Source of the DNA: Phocaeicola_A sp045545095
GTDB taxonomy: Bacteria; Bacteroidota; Bacteroidia; Bacteroidales; Bacteroidaceae
Assembly (NCBI GenBank): GCA_045545095.1
Contig: JAZQAG010000042.1
Location: forward strand, 1 to 64,000
Length of the DNA stretch: 64,000 nt
Direction of reading: 5' to 3'
The position numbers were made by a program, and so were the translations under genes. The stretch's first letter is position 1, and every line of letters starts with the position of its first letter. The notes under the pieces are model-generated. The model ran no database searches, was not told the origin of the DNA, and worked only from the letters and a program-made list of their open reading frames with translations. Of this stretch, positions 36,765-45,176 are shown piece after piece.

Positions 36765-36818
36765 CATTGCTTTGATTTTAAATGCTTCAACCTAAAGCAT
36801 AAAACTCTATTCACGACC

Positions 36819-38123
36819 ATGAACAACCTATGGAGAAATGGGCTATTAGCCATCACTTTAGCCTTATATTTACCAGTCACCGCCAATGCACAGACAGGCG
36901 AAGAGGCTCGCGAACGGGCCATCCGCATTGCTGACCGCATAGTGGCTTCCACCACCTATAATTTTATAAACAAACAGACGGGTGAAGTTTATACTTCGCT
37001 CAAAGGAGTGACACCTGACAAGAACGTAAAGGTGAAAAGCAAATACCTCGATTGGCACTACACCAATGGAGTGACCAACCTGGCTTTGATGGAATTGGGT
37101 GACAAACTGGGGACAAAGAAATACGAAGAATTTGTCCTTAAGAACATGACCTTCATCTTCCGTCCCGACAATCAGGAATATTTCAGAAATCTTTACGAGA
37201 AGACATTGCAGGAAGAGGGATGGCTGCCCGTACGCAATGTGAATTGGCACATGATTTACCGCAACAAGCGGTTGGACGACAACGGTCCTATGGGAGCCAG
37301 CCTCGTGGTACTGAACAGACGTCACCCCAATAAGGCTTTTGAGAACTACATTGCCGCCACGGACAAACATATCCGAGAAACGGAACCCCGTCTGGAGGAT
37401 GGCACCATTGCCCGCTTGTGGCCACACGAAAATACGATATGGGCCGATGATGCCTATATGGCACTCTCCTTCCTGGTAAACATGGGTGAAGCCACAGGTG
37501 ACACGAGCTATTTCACCGATGCAGCCACCCAGATCTTGAACTACACCCGCTACCTGTGGTGCCCCGAAAAGCAATTGTATTACCATTGTTACCACACAGA
37601 TACAAAAACAAATGGGGTGGCACACTGGAGCCGGGCCAACGGATGGGTATTTATGGCTACGGCCGACCTGTTACAGAAGATGCCACTCTCCCACCCTATG
37701 CGCAACGATGTGCTGAAGAATTTCCAGATGCAAGCCGAGGGTGTGGCACGCTATCAAGGAGCAAACGGACTTTGGCACCAACTGCTGGACAAGGTTGACT
37801 CTTACGAAGAGGTGACAGGAACAGCCATGTTCGTCTGCGGTATGGCACGAGGAGTGAAGGAAGGGTGGCTGCACCTCGACTTTATCCATGTGGCATGGCA
37901 AGGACTGAAGGGTATTTTCACCAAAGTCTCTCCCGAGGGGGATGTGACGGCCATCTGTGCCGGCACAGGCATCATGCCCTCACTCAGTTTCTACTACAAC
38001 CGTCCGCAATGGACCAACGACCCTATGGGCGAAGGTCCCGTCCTGCGGGCATTGGTAGAGATGATAGACGCTCCCAAGCATGCCTCCATCAAAGCCGAAG
38101 CCCAATACGACAAGATAAAATAG
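36819..38123 (+). CDS. GH105/GH88-type unsaturated glycuronyl hydrolase
   Basis: A 434-aa exported protein: signal peptide (LLAITLALYLPVTANAQ) followed by an (alpha/alpha)6 barrel. The WPHENTIWADDAYMALSFL block (Asp pair), the VAHWSRANGW block and EEVTGTAMFVCGMARG fit GH105. Such enzymes remove unsaturated galacturonic acid from the ends of oligosaccharides released by pectate or rhamnogalacturonan lyases. I chose the ATG at 36819 since it gives the signal peptide and lies after a -7 box. It is the first gene of a four-gene operon (GH105, PL22-like, GH35-like, PKD protein). Confidence 0.88.
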   Translation: MNNLWRNGLLAITLALYLPVTANAQTGEEARERAIRIADRIVASTTYNFINKQTGEVYTSLKGVTPDKNVKVKSKYLDWHYTNGVTNLALMELGDKLGTKKYEEFVLKNMTFIFRPDNQEYFRNLYEKTLQEEGWLPVRNVNWHMIYRNKRLDDNGPMGASLVVLNRRHPNKAFENYIAATDKHIRETEPRLEDGTIARLWPHENTIWADDAYMALSFLVNMGEATGDTSYFTDAATQILNYTRYLWCPEKQLYYHCYHTDTKTNGVAHWSRANGWVFMATADLLQKMPLSHPMRNDVLKNFQMQAEGVARYQGANGLWHQLLDKVDSYEEVTGTAMFVCGMARGVKEGWLHLDFIHVAWQGLKGIFTKVSPEGDVTAICAGTGIMPSLSFYYNRPQWTNDPMGEGPVLRALVEMIDAPKHASIKAEAQYDKIK

Positions 38124-38198
38124 GCTATCAGCCATCACTTCCCTGAATCAATCAGGACCACTGAAAAAGATTTTAACCAAACATAAATTATTACCATT

Positions 38199-39518
38199 AT
38201 GAGAACTATTTTCAAGAAACTCATTTGTGCCTGCATGGCCGTATCATGCACCTTGGTACTGCCCGCACAGATTGGAACAAGATTTCCGTCAGAGAGAAAA
38301 GTTATCAAAGATCCTAAAACCGGAGTTGAACTGATTTTCTTGACCTCAAAAAGTGGTACCGGAGATTCCAAAATCTACCAGACCCACAACCAATGGACCT
38401 CAGATGGCAAATGGGTAATTTTCCGCTCGACCCGTGTGCGCGGCGAAGCCATGGCAGTCAACGAAGAGACCGGTGACATCGTACAGGTGACCGAAGGTGG
38501 ATTTTCGGGTATGCTGTGCGTGGCCCGCAAATCAATGAACCTCTATTACATGCGTCCGCTCAAGAACAAGAAGGACGAAAGATTGGGCATGGAAGTCGTT
38601 GAAGTCAACCTCGAGCGCTTGTTTGCCGATTCTGAAGCCGGGAAACTGAAAAAGAAGAAACATTATGAGCGCATCTGCGGACTCATTCCCCAAGAAATGG
38701 GTGCCGGTGGAGACATGGCACTGGATGGAAGCGAGACATTCGCCTACTTCCGCTTAGGTAAGGAGTATGCCGGCAAGTTCCCCATCAAGGAAGAGTTGTC
38801 AGGCACCTTCGGTCCTCGCAGAATGGGAGCCGGCCCTTCAGGTATCGGAAAGATTGACCTCACCACCGGCCAGATTGACCACGTAGTGAGCGTACACTTC
38901 CAAGTAGGTCACATACAGGGAAATCCCTGGCATCCGGGCGAAGTGATCTTCTGCTGGGAAACTGGCGGAAAGGCTCCACAGCGCACCTGGATGGTGAATG
39001 CCGATGGCACCGGTCTGCGCCCCATCTACCGCGAAACGGAATATGACTGGGTGACTCACGAAGCTGTCATCAGCGAAGACGAACTGGTGATTGCCATGTT
39101 GGGACACAGACGGATTTCAGAAGAACGGAACATGGATTTCTCCAAGGATTGGGGACCTTCCGGCACCAAGGAATATGCCACAGGTATGGCCGTGGTGAAT
39201 ATGCGTACACGCGAATTCACTATGGAAGGACAGGTGGATGGCGACAACTTCTGGCACGTGGCCGGTTCACAGGACGGACATTGGGTAGCCGGAGACACCT
39301 TTGCACGCGAACTGTGGCTCATCGACCGCCACACCAAGGAGCGCATCCTGCTGACCGCCGGACACAAGACTACCGCACGCGACCATGTACACCCAACCTT
39401 CAAGCCCGACGGCACAGCCATCGAAATCCAGTCGGCCATGCTTTCCGAGGACGGACGTTCACTCAACATCTGCGTAGTGAAACTCCCACAACATCTGCTC
39501 GACCGATATAAGAAATAA
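38199..39518 (+). CDS. Oligogalacturonate lyase family (PL22-like) protein
   Basis: A 439-aa protein with a signal peptide (CMAVSCTLVLPAQ) and WD/beta-propeller-like repeats (WTSDGKWVIFRSTRVRGEAM, DGTGLRPIYRETEYDWVTHEA, ARDHVHPTFKPDGT). The histidine-rich segments HFQVGHIQGNPWHPGEVIFC and WVTHEA resemble the metal and catalytic sites of oligogalacturonate lyases. Such enzymes split short pectate oligomers. Its place after GH105 supports a pectin role; a rhamnogalacturonan substrate is also possible. Confidence 0.82.
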   Translation: MRTIFKKLICACMAVSCTLVLPAQIGTRFPSERKVIKDPKTGVELIFLTSKSGTGDSKIYQTHNQWTSDGKWVIFRSTRVRGEAMAVNEETGDIVQVTEGGFSGMLCVARKSMNLYYMRPLKNKKDERLGMEVVEVNLERLFADSEAGKLKKKKHYERICGLIPQEMGAGGDMALDGSETFAYFRLGKEYAGKFPIKEELSGTFGPRRMGAGPSGIGKIDLTTGQIDHVVSVHFQVGHIQGNPWHPGEVIFCWETGGKAPQRTWMVNADGTGLRPIYRETEYDWVTHEAVISEDELVIAMLGHRRISEERNMDFSKDWGPSGTKEYATGMAVVNMRTREFTMEGQVDGDNFWHVAGSQDGHWVAGDTFARELWLIDRHTKERILLTAGHKTTARDHVHPTFKPDGTAIEIQSAMLSEDGRSLNICVVKLPQHLLDRYKK

Positions 39519-39558
39519 CAATAAAAAGAACAATCATTATATAATAATATAGAGAACT

Positions 39559-41277
39559 ATGAAAAAGATTTTTGGCGCCATGATAGCCACTATGCTCGTT
39601 GTATGTGGCTGTACATCAAACGCAACACAAACGGAGGATGCCTCGACCGGTTGTCAGGCTCCACACTTGGAGAAACGGGGCAATGTGACCCAACTGATAG
39701 TGAAAGACAAACCTTGGCTGGCACTGGCCGGAGAATTGGGCAATTCCACTTCTTCGAGCCGCGAATACCTGGCTCCCCATTGGCAAAAGATGAAGGATGC
39801 AGGCCTGAATACTGTGCTGGCCGTAGTATCTTGGGAACAGACCGAACCGGAAGAGGGCAAGTTCGACTTCACCGTAGTAGATAACCTGCTGGCCGATGCC
39901 CGCGCACACGACATGAAGTTGATGATCCTGTGGTTCGGAAGCTGGAAAAACGGTATTACCAGCTACATCCCTACTTGGGTCAAGAAGGACACAGAGCGTT
40001 TCCCTTTGGCACACACGCCCGAAGGCAGACCGTTGCCCATCCTGACAACGTTGGGTGAAAACACACGCGAAGCCGACGGAAAGGCTTTTGCCGCCATGAT
40101 GCGCCACCTGAAGGAGGTCGATGCCAAGGAACAGACCGTCATCATGATACAGATGGAAAACGAGGTGGGCCTGCACGGACATCCGCGCGACTATTGCCCA
40201 TTGGCTGAGAAAGCTTTCCAAAGCGCCGTTCCCCAGCAGTTGACAGACTGGCTGACGGCCAACAAGGCCAACCTGCTGCCCGAGACACGCACCGCATGGG
40301 AAACCAACGGATGCAAGACATCAGGCACATGGGAAGAGGTATTCGGAAAGAACGACCGCACGGCCGAAATCTTCATGGCATGGAACTATGCCGCATACAT
40401 GGACCGTATCACCGCCCTCGGAAAGGCTGAGTACGACCTCCCCACTTTCGTGAATGCATGGATTGTACAACCCGAGGACACACGTCCCGGCAACTATCCT
40501 TCAGGAGGTCCGCAGGCCCAGAACCACGACATCTGGAGAGCTGCCGCTCCCCACATCGACATCCTCTGTCCTGACATCTACCTGAACGACTATCCCGAAA
40601 TCCTGAAACTTTATGCACGCTCTGACAACCCCGTATTCGTCCCCGAATCACGTGCCGGACAAAATGGTGCGGCCAATGCAGCCTACACCATCGGTGCATT
40701 GGGTGGCATCGGCTATTCTCCCTTCGGTATCGAACGTTACTGTAGCGAAAAGTCCAACGACACCTTCAACGCCTTCTATCGCAAGGCCGGAAGCATTGCC
40801 GACCAGATTCTCTCCGCACAGGCCGAAGGACGCATCGGTGCAGCTTGGCTGAAAGGCTCAGACCCCTTCAAGGTGAAAGATGAAATCTGTTTGGGCGACG
40901 TACGCATCCAGTGCGAGCTCGTGTCAAGCGGTATGAGAAACGGTGGCGCACCCCAGCTGACAGGCGGCACCTACGACCCCGAAGCCATCGGCTACGTGAT
41001 TGCCATCAAGAACGAGAACGACTACCTGTTCCTTGGCTCAAACGTGCGCGTCACCTTCCTGCCTGCCGACGGAAAGGGGTACGTGGGACTTGCCAAGGTG
41101 ACTGAAGGCGAATTTGATGCACAAGGCCAATGGATAGAGGGACGCTGGTTGAACGGTGACGAAATCCAGCTCCGCTACGACCTGCTCTATGCCGTGGAAG
41201 AAGGATTCTCCGGTCAAGGACTCAACTTCGGGAAGCCCGACCCGCATTTCTTGAAAGTGGAACTGTTCAACTATTGA
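39559..41277 (+). CDS. GH35-like beta-galactosidase with DUF5597-type C-terminus, lipoprotein
   Basis: A 572-aa protein with a lipoprotein signal (MLVVCGC; Cys16 or Cys18) and a TIM-barrel. The acid/base Glu should be Glu202 in QMENEVG and the nucleophile Glu363 in VPESR. NTVLAVVSWEQTEPEEGKFD is the GH35/GH42-like first half. The C-terminal ~150 residues match the DUF5597 extension of Bacteroidetes enzymes by position and length. It probably removes beta-galactose side chains of pectin at the cell surface or in the periplasm. It belongs to the GH105 operon and lies 2 bases before the next ATG. Confidence 0.87.
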   Translation: MKKIFGAMIATMLVVCGCTSNATQTEDASTGCQAPHLEKRGNVTQLIVKDKPWLALAGELGNSTSSSREYLAPHWQKMKDAGLNTVLAVVSWEQTEPEEGKFDFTVVDNLLADARAHDMKLMILWFGSWKNGITSYIPTWVKKDTERFPLAHTPEGRPLPILTTLGENTREADGKAFAAMMRHLKEVDAKEQTVIMIQMENEVGLHGHPRDYCPLAEKAFQSAVPQQLTDWLTANKANLLPETRTAWETNGCKTSGTWEEVFGKNDRTAEIFMAWNYAAYMDRITALGKAEYDLPTFVNAWIVQPEDTRPGNYPSGGPQAQNHDIWRAAAPHIDILCPDIYLNDYPEILKLYARSDNPVFVPESRAGQNGAANAAYTIGALGGIGYSPFGIERYCSEKSNDTFNAFYRKAGSIADQILSAQAEGRIGAAWLKGSDPFKVKDEICLGDVRIQCELVSSGMRNGGAPQLTGGTYDPEAIGYVIAIKNENDYLFLGSNVRVTFLPADGKGYVGLAKVTEGEFDAQGQWIEGRWLNGDEIQLRYDLLYAVEEGFSGQGLNFGKPDPHFLKVELFNY

Positions 41278-41279
41278 TT

Positions 41280-42398
41280 ATGAAAAGACTATATATAATA
41301 GGTATAGCAGCCCTCATGGGGTGCTATACTTTTGCACAAGAGAAGATACAGGTACAGGAGCCGGGATTCAAGGTGTTCCAGTTCCCACGGAATGCTATCC
41401 CTTGCATTGACGGTTCGTTTGCCGACTGGGACATCGTGCCCGACAGCTATGCCGTAGGTATAGAAGAGATGTGGGACGACACGAAGAAGCATACCGGCAT
41501 CGACCGTTCGACACTCGACATCACCGTGAAAGTGGGATGGGTAGAAGGGCTCAACCGCCTCTATTTCCTCTACGAGGCGTACGACAACTATTGGGAGTTC
41601 GACCAGCTGGGACTTCGCAACGACACGTATGAAATCGTGGTGGATGCCGACCTTTCAGGAGGTCCCCATACTGACGAGTTCCGCCTCAACCCCGAAGTGA
41701 TGACACGCATGGATGCCTTCTTCGAGTTCCAGAACATACATGCCCAGAACTACCACATCATGACACCCCCCACCGAAGGCAAGTCATGGACCATGGTATG
41801 GGGCACCCAGCAATGGCTCAAGTATCTGCCATACGCCAACTATGCCTACGACTTCAACTTCAGCCACGGAGAGAGTGGCAAGCTGCGCATGGAGTTCTAC
41901 ATCACCCCCTTCGACTTTGCCAGTCCCGAAGGTCCGGCCAAATCTACCGAGAGCCGTCTCTATGAGAACAAGAAGATTGGTCTTTGCTGGGCTGTGATTG
42001 ACTACGATGGTGGAGATGACAAGGACGGCTTCTGGAACCTCTCGAAGCATCACCATGTGTATGGCAATGCCTCCATGCAACGCCTGTTTACCCTGATGCC
42101 TCTTGAGAAGCAGTTCCGCAAGCCGGTGGAGTGCGACTGGACATTCACCGTAGTGCCCGACACACGCACCGTCTGCTTCCGCGATGAGAGCTACGGCAAT
42201 ATCACCTCATGGCATTGGGACTTTGGCGACGGCACAACCTCAAACGAGCAACACCCCGTACACACCTATGCACGCGACAATGCCCACTACGTGGTGACCC
42301 TCTACGTGGAAGGCCCCGAAGGGAAAGCCCGCAATTGTAAGGTTTGGGAAGTGTGTGTGCGCGACTTGAAGAATCCGTCGAACACACCTTATGATTGA
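41280..42398 (+). CDS. Secreted protein with CBM9-like and PKD domains
   Basis: A 372-aa exported protein (signal MKRLYIIGIAALMGCYTFAQ). Residues ~25-280 look like a CBM9/DOMON-type sugar-binding beta-sandwich (CIDGSFADWD, NRLYFLYEAYDNYWEFDQLG, YEIVVDADLSGG). Residues ~290-360 are a PKD domain (ITSWHWDFGDGTTSNEQHPV). No catalytic motif is seen, so it likely binds substrate for the neighbouring pectin enzymes. The ATG begins 2 bases after the GH35-like stop. There is no SusC/SusD pair nearby. Confidence 0.82.
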   Translation: MKRLYIIGIAALMGCYTFAQEKIQVQEPGFKVFQFPRNAIPCIDGSFADWDIVPDSYAVGIEEMWDDTKKHTGIDRSTLDITVKVGWVEGLNRLYFLYEAYDNYWEFDQLGLRNDTYEIVVDADLSGGPHTDEFRLNPEVMTRMDAFFEFQNIHAQNYHIMTPPTEGKSWTMVWGTQQWLKYLPYANYAYDFNFSHGESGKLRMEFYITPFDFASPEGPAKSTESRLYENKKIGLCWAVIDYDGGDDKDGFWNLSKHHHVYGNASMQRLFTLMPLEKQFRKPVECDWTFTVVPDTRTVCFRDESYGNITSWHWDFGDGTTSNEQHPVHTYARDNAHYVVTLYVEGPEGKARNCKVWEVCVRDLKNPSNTPYD

Positions 42399-42478
42399 AA
42401 TTTTCAGGCACGGATTTTTCGCTTTGCTCAAGGGAACTCCACGGATAAATTATTATTAGTTCCGATAAAACTGCCACC

Positions 42479-42602
42479 ATACATTTTTCATCCGCAGATG
42501 ACGCGGATAACGCGGATTTTTATTTTTATTCTCTTTGCTTTATCGTACCGGATGGTAATATCTACCTGCGTTATCTGCGCTATCTGCGGATGAAAAATGT
42601 AT
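42479..42602. repeat. Long imperfect inverted repeat between convergent genes
   Basis: Two 37-base arms, 42479-42515 and 42566-42602, share the outer ATACATTTTTCATCCGCAG and the inner GCGGATAACGC-type core, separated by 50 bases. The region lies between the convergent PKD and esterase genes. It may end transcription in both directions, or be a dispersed palindromic element. Confidence 0.75.
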
Positions 42603-42611
42603 TTCTCAGAA

Positions 42612-44054
42612 CTACTCCTTATTCAGCGCCTCAGCAATGATTTCCGCCATACGGCGTGCCCCGTCCCCATTGGGATGGATGCCGTCGGAAAGCATCTTGT
42701 CGCCATCGCCGGCAAACAGTGTGTGGAGGTCAATCACCTGCAGGCCATACTCGCCGGCCACCTCCTGCTGGACAGGGATAATGCCATTCACAATGACCGA
42801 GTCGTTGATATTCCACGTCTGCTTGAATGCAGGGATGGGTGTGCAGAGGAATATCTTGGTTTTCACTCCGGCCAAAGCCTTGGCCCTCTTTTTCTTATTC
42901 TTAGGCAATGCCGCCAGTTCAGGACAAAGGGTAGTAACCATCTGCACCAGATCCTGCTTGAACTCCGCACCATGTTGCCAGTTTCCGGGTTTGGAATCGT
43001 TCGTACCCAACTTGATGATGGCTATGTCCGGACGGAAAGCCACCGCATCGCGCCAGGCCAATTCATTCATATACGGATGGTCACCCTTGTTCAACATCGT
43101 GCGGGCACTCACGCCGAAATTCTTCACCCAATACTTCTCTCCCAACTTTTGTTGCAACAAGGCCGGATAGCCATGCTGGGTAGCCATGTCTATGCCGTGA
43201 CCGTCGGTAATGCTGTTGCCGATGCAGGCCACACGGATAGCATCGGAGGCAGGCGTCGGCCGATTGTCCAACCAATGTCCGAGGTCGGCCATCAACTGGT
43301 CGTGATGCTTGAACCAGGTGCCGAACCCGAAGCCGTGGTCGCCCGAGGGATAGACATGCATCGTACACTCATTGCCCGCATTGCGCATGGCCTTGTAATA
43401 CTCCAATCCGTTCGTCACGAAAGGCACCAGCCGGTCATCACTGGCCGTGATGATGAGAGCCGGCGGAGTCAAGTGGCGGCGCACCGCATTCTGGGTTGAA
43501 AACTGGCGTACCAAATCCTTGTCCTTCTGCCCTTCCCTACCCAAGAAGTTCCGGCAAGAATATTTGTGTGTCACCCGTTCGTCCATCGAAATCACGGGAT
43601 AGAACAAGATGCTGAAGTCCGGGCGCACATCAAACTCCGAATGAGTGGAGATGACCGAGGCCAGATGACCTCCGGCCGAGAAACCCATAATGCCCACATC
43701 GCGCGGATGGATGCCCCACACAGCAGCCGAGTCGCGCACCATGCGTATAGCCTTCTGCACATCGCCCACAGGCAGAGAGCGGTCACCATGAGGCAGCCTG
43801 TAGTTCACCACAAAGTAGGCAATCCCCCGCCCGTTCATCCAGCCGGAAGCCTCATACCCCTCATGCGTGTTCGACAACATGGAATATCCACCTCCCGGAA
43901 CACCCACAATGGCCCTTCCCGACGGCTTTTCGGGCAAATAACATACCATCTGTGCCTTCCCGTCATCGGTAAGGTCAATCGTAAACTTTCTCGCAGTCTG
44001 TGCCTGTGCCGTGACAACGCATAGCAACAAGACGAAAAATGCAATCTTCTTCAT
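42612..44054 (-). CDS. Two-domain esterase: alpha/beta hydrolase plus SGNH hydrolase
   Basis: A 480-aa secreted protein (signal MKKIAFFVLLLCVVTAQAQ) with two complete hydrolase domains. The first (residues ~20-265) is an alpha/beta esterase with GGGYSML oxyanion loop, nucleophile Ser126 in GFSAGGH, Asp206/207 and His240 (PSGDHGF). The second (~272-475) is an SGNH/GDSL esterase with Ser281 in GNSITDG, Gly-Asn region GTND (350-353) and Asp457/His460 in DGIHPN. Both are typical of acetyl esterases acting on plant polysaccharides. Convergent with the pectin operon; it probably removes acetyl groups from pectin or rhamnogalacturonan. I chose the ATG at 44052-44054, downstream of a -7 box TACCTTTG (minus, 44080-44087). 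Confidence 0.88.
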   Translation of the reverse strand: MKKIAFFVLLLCVVTAQAQTARKFTIDLTDDGKAQMVCYLPEKPSGRAIVGVPGGGYSMLSNTHEGYEASGWMNGRGIAYFVVNYRLPHGDRSLPVGDVQKAIRMVRDSAAVWGIHPRDVGIMGFSAGGHLASVISTHSEFDVRPDFSILFYPVISMDERVTHKYSCRNFLGREGQKDKDLVRQFSTQNAVRRHLTPPALIITASDDRLVPFVTNGLEYYKAMRNAGNECTMHVYPSGDHGFGFGTWFKHHDQLMADLGHWLDNRPTPASDAIRVACIGNSITDGHGIDMATQHGYPALLQQKLGEKYWVKNFGVSARTMLNKGDHPYMNELAWRDAVAFRPDIAIIKLGTNDSKPGNWQHGAEFKQDLVQMVTTLCPELAALPKNKKKRAKALAGVKTKIFLCTPIPAFKQTWNINDSVIVNGIIPVQQEVAGEYGLQVIDLHTLFAGDGDKMLSDGIHPNGDGARRMAEIIAEALNKE

Positions 44055-44079
44055 ATCAAGATATTGATTAAACGTGGGG

Positions 44080-44087
44080 CAAAGGTA
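44080..44087 (-). promoter_or_regulatory. -7 box of the esterase gene
   Basis: TACCTTTG on the minus strand, 26 bases upstream of the ATG. Confidence 0.55.
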
Positions 44088-44150
44088 AACAAAATCTATA
44101 ACGCACAATAATTTTTACCCCAATAATTACTTCAAACGTAACCTCACTCA

Positions 44151-44282
44151 CCACTTGTAACTTGTAACTCGTAGCTCATAACTTGTAGCTAGTAGCTAGT
44201 CACTAGTAGCTTGTAGCTCGTAACTCGTAGCTTGTCACTCGTAGCTTGTCACTCGTAGCTCGTCACTCGTAGCTCGTAACTA
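44151..44282 (+). repeat. Heptamer tandem array (CTCGTAG / CTTGTCA type)
   Basis: About 18 degenerate 7-base units such as CTCGTAG, CTTGTCA and CTCGTCA follow head to tail. The array begins ~64 bases upstream of the esterase -7 box. A shorter array of the same family in the opposite orientation lies at 53681-53772. Confidence 0.8.
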
Positions 44283-45176
44283 ATACCATTTTGTCACTTC
44301 CAAAAATCGCATACATAGACGAAATTTGCATAATTATGCAAAAACGAGAGCTATTTTAAGGCAAAAAAGCAGGAAATTTGCATTTTTATGAGTCTCTGCA
44401 AGAAGCAAACTGCAGGTTTCTACAGCTCACATCCGCACTTCCATTGCCCAGTTTTCGCGCACCTTTGCGCAATTCGGTATGAAATATCCCAAAATGCGCC
44501 TTACATTTTTTCAAATGCGGCTCACAGTTGGTATGAATGTGACTTGCTTTTCAGAATATGTAAGGCGCATTTGAGAAAAAGCAAGGCGCATTTCCATATT
44601 CGACAGGAAGATAAGATTTTCCAAGGAGAGCTATCACCCCAACAACCCCATTTCCCAAGCGTAGAATTCCCCCATTTTGCAAATTGCATATTCTATATCA
44701 CACACAATATCAATCACTTACACCATTCAACCACCTCAAAACTCACGTATTTGCGACCTAAATCCTTTTCGGGCAGAAATACGCGATTCTCGCAGCCCCA
44801 ATATACAGTTTGACAAAATGATAGTTATTCCAGAACAAATGGAGATTTGAGATACCGCAAAAACAAAATATCACAAAACTACGACCAAAGGTAGATTTAT
44901 GGCCAATATTATGACCACCATGTTTTTGGGCACGATTTCAGATAGTGTACCGTCTTTTTCACTCAAGATAAAGCGTACCACCTTTGAAGCATCAATCAAA
45001 GTAACACATTTTTATGGTTCTTACTTTGAGACTCTACGTGATGTTTTTTCAACAAGCCTCACAATAGAATCAAAAAAAAACTTTTTTGTTATATACTTAA
45101 AATATTGTTTTGTATATTTGCATATAATTTCGTATATTGCACGATAATAGAGGAATAGCACATTACATTAAATGTT
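44283..45176 (+). other. AT-rich gap between the pectin cluster and the defence island
   Basis: No gene that I can support. Notable are an 18-bp perfect palindrome TTTGCATAATTATGCAAA (44325-44342); a 15-bp exact inverted repeat AAATGCGCCTTACAT / ATGTAAGGCGCATTT (44492-44506, 44558-44572) with a third GGCGCATTT copy ending at 44593; and a -7 box TATATTTG (45113-45120) for the following operon. Short open frames at 44388-44813 and 44899-45147 have no recognisable protein character. Confidence 0.55.
45113..45120 (+). promoter_or_regulatory. -7 box of the defence operon
   Basis: TATATTTG, about 56 bases upstream of the mod ATG. A TTTG lies at 45085-45088, but at 24-base spacing. Confidence 0.5.

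Larger units (their letters stand above)
36476..36818 (+). other. Gap between dnaA and the pectin cluster
   Basis: Holds the dnaA terminator (36527-36558) and the -7 box of the GH105 gene (36757-36764). The rest is AT-rich with no coding sequence or clear structure that I can support. Confidence 0.6.

Noticed and set aside
42479..42602. Invertible promoter (phase switch)
   Set aside because: The region lies between the 3' ends of convergent genes, has no -7 box inside and no recombinase nearby.
44151..44282. CRISPR array or coding repeat
   Set aside because: The unit is only 7 bases, degenerate and without spacers; it has no sensible open frame.
44388..44813. 141-aa plus-strand protein
   Set aside because: Low-complexity composition rich in His, Ser and Cys, no ribosome site or -7 box, and it runs through the inverted repeats.
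44899..45147. 82-aa plus-strand protein before mod
   Set aside because: It runs over the mod promoter and shows no family resemblance; treated as chance.
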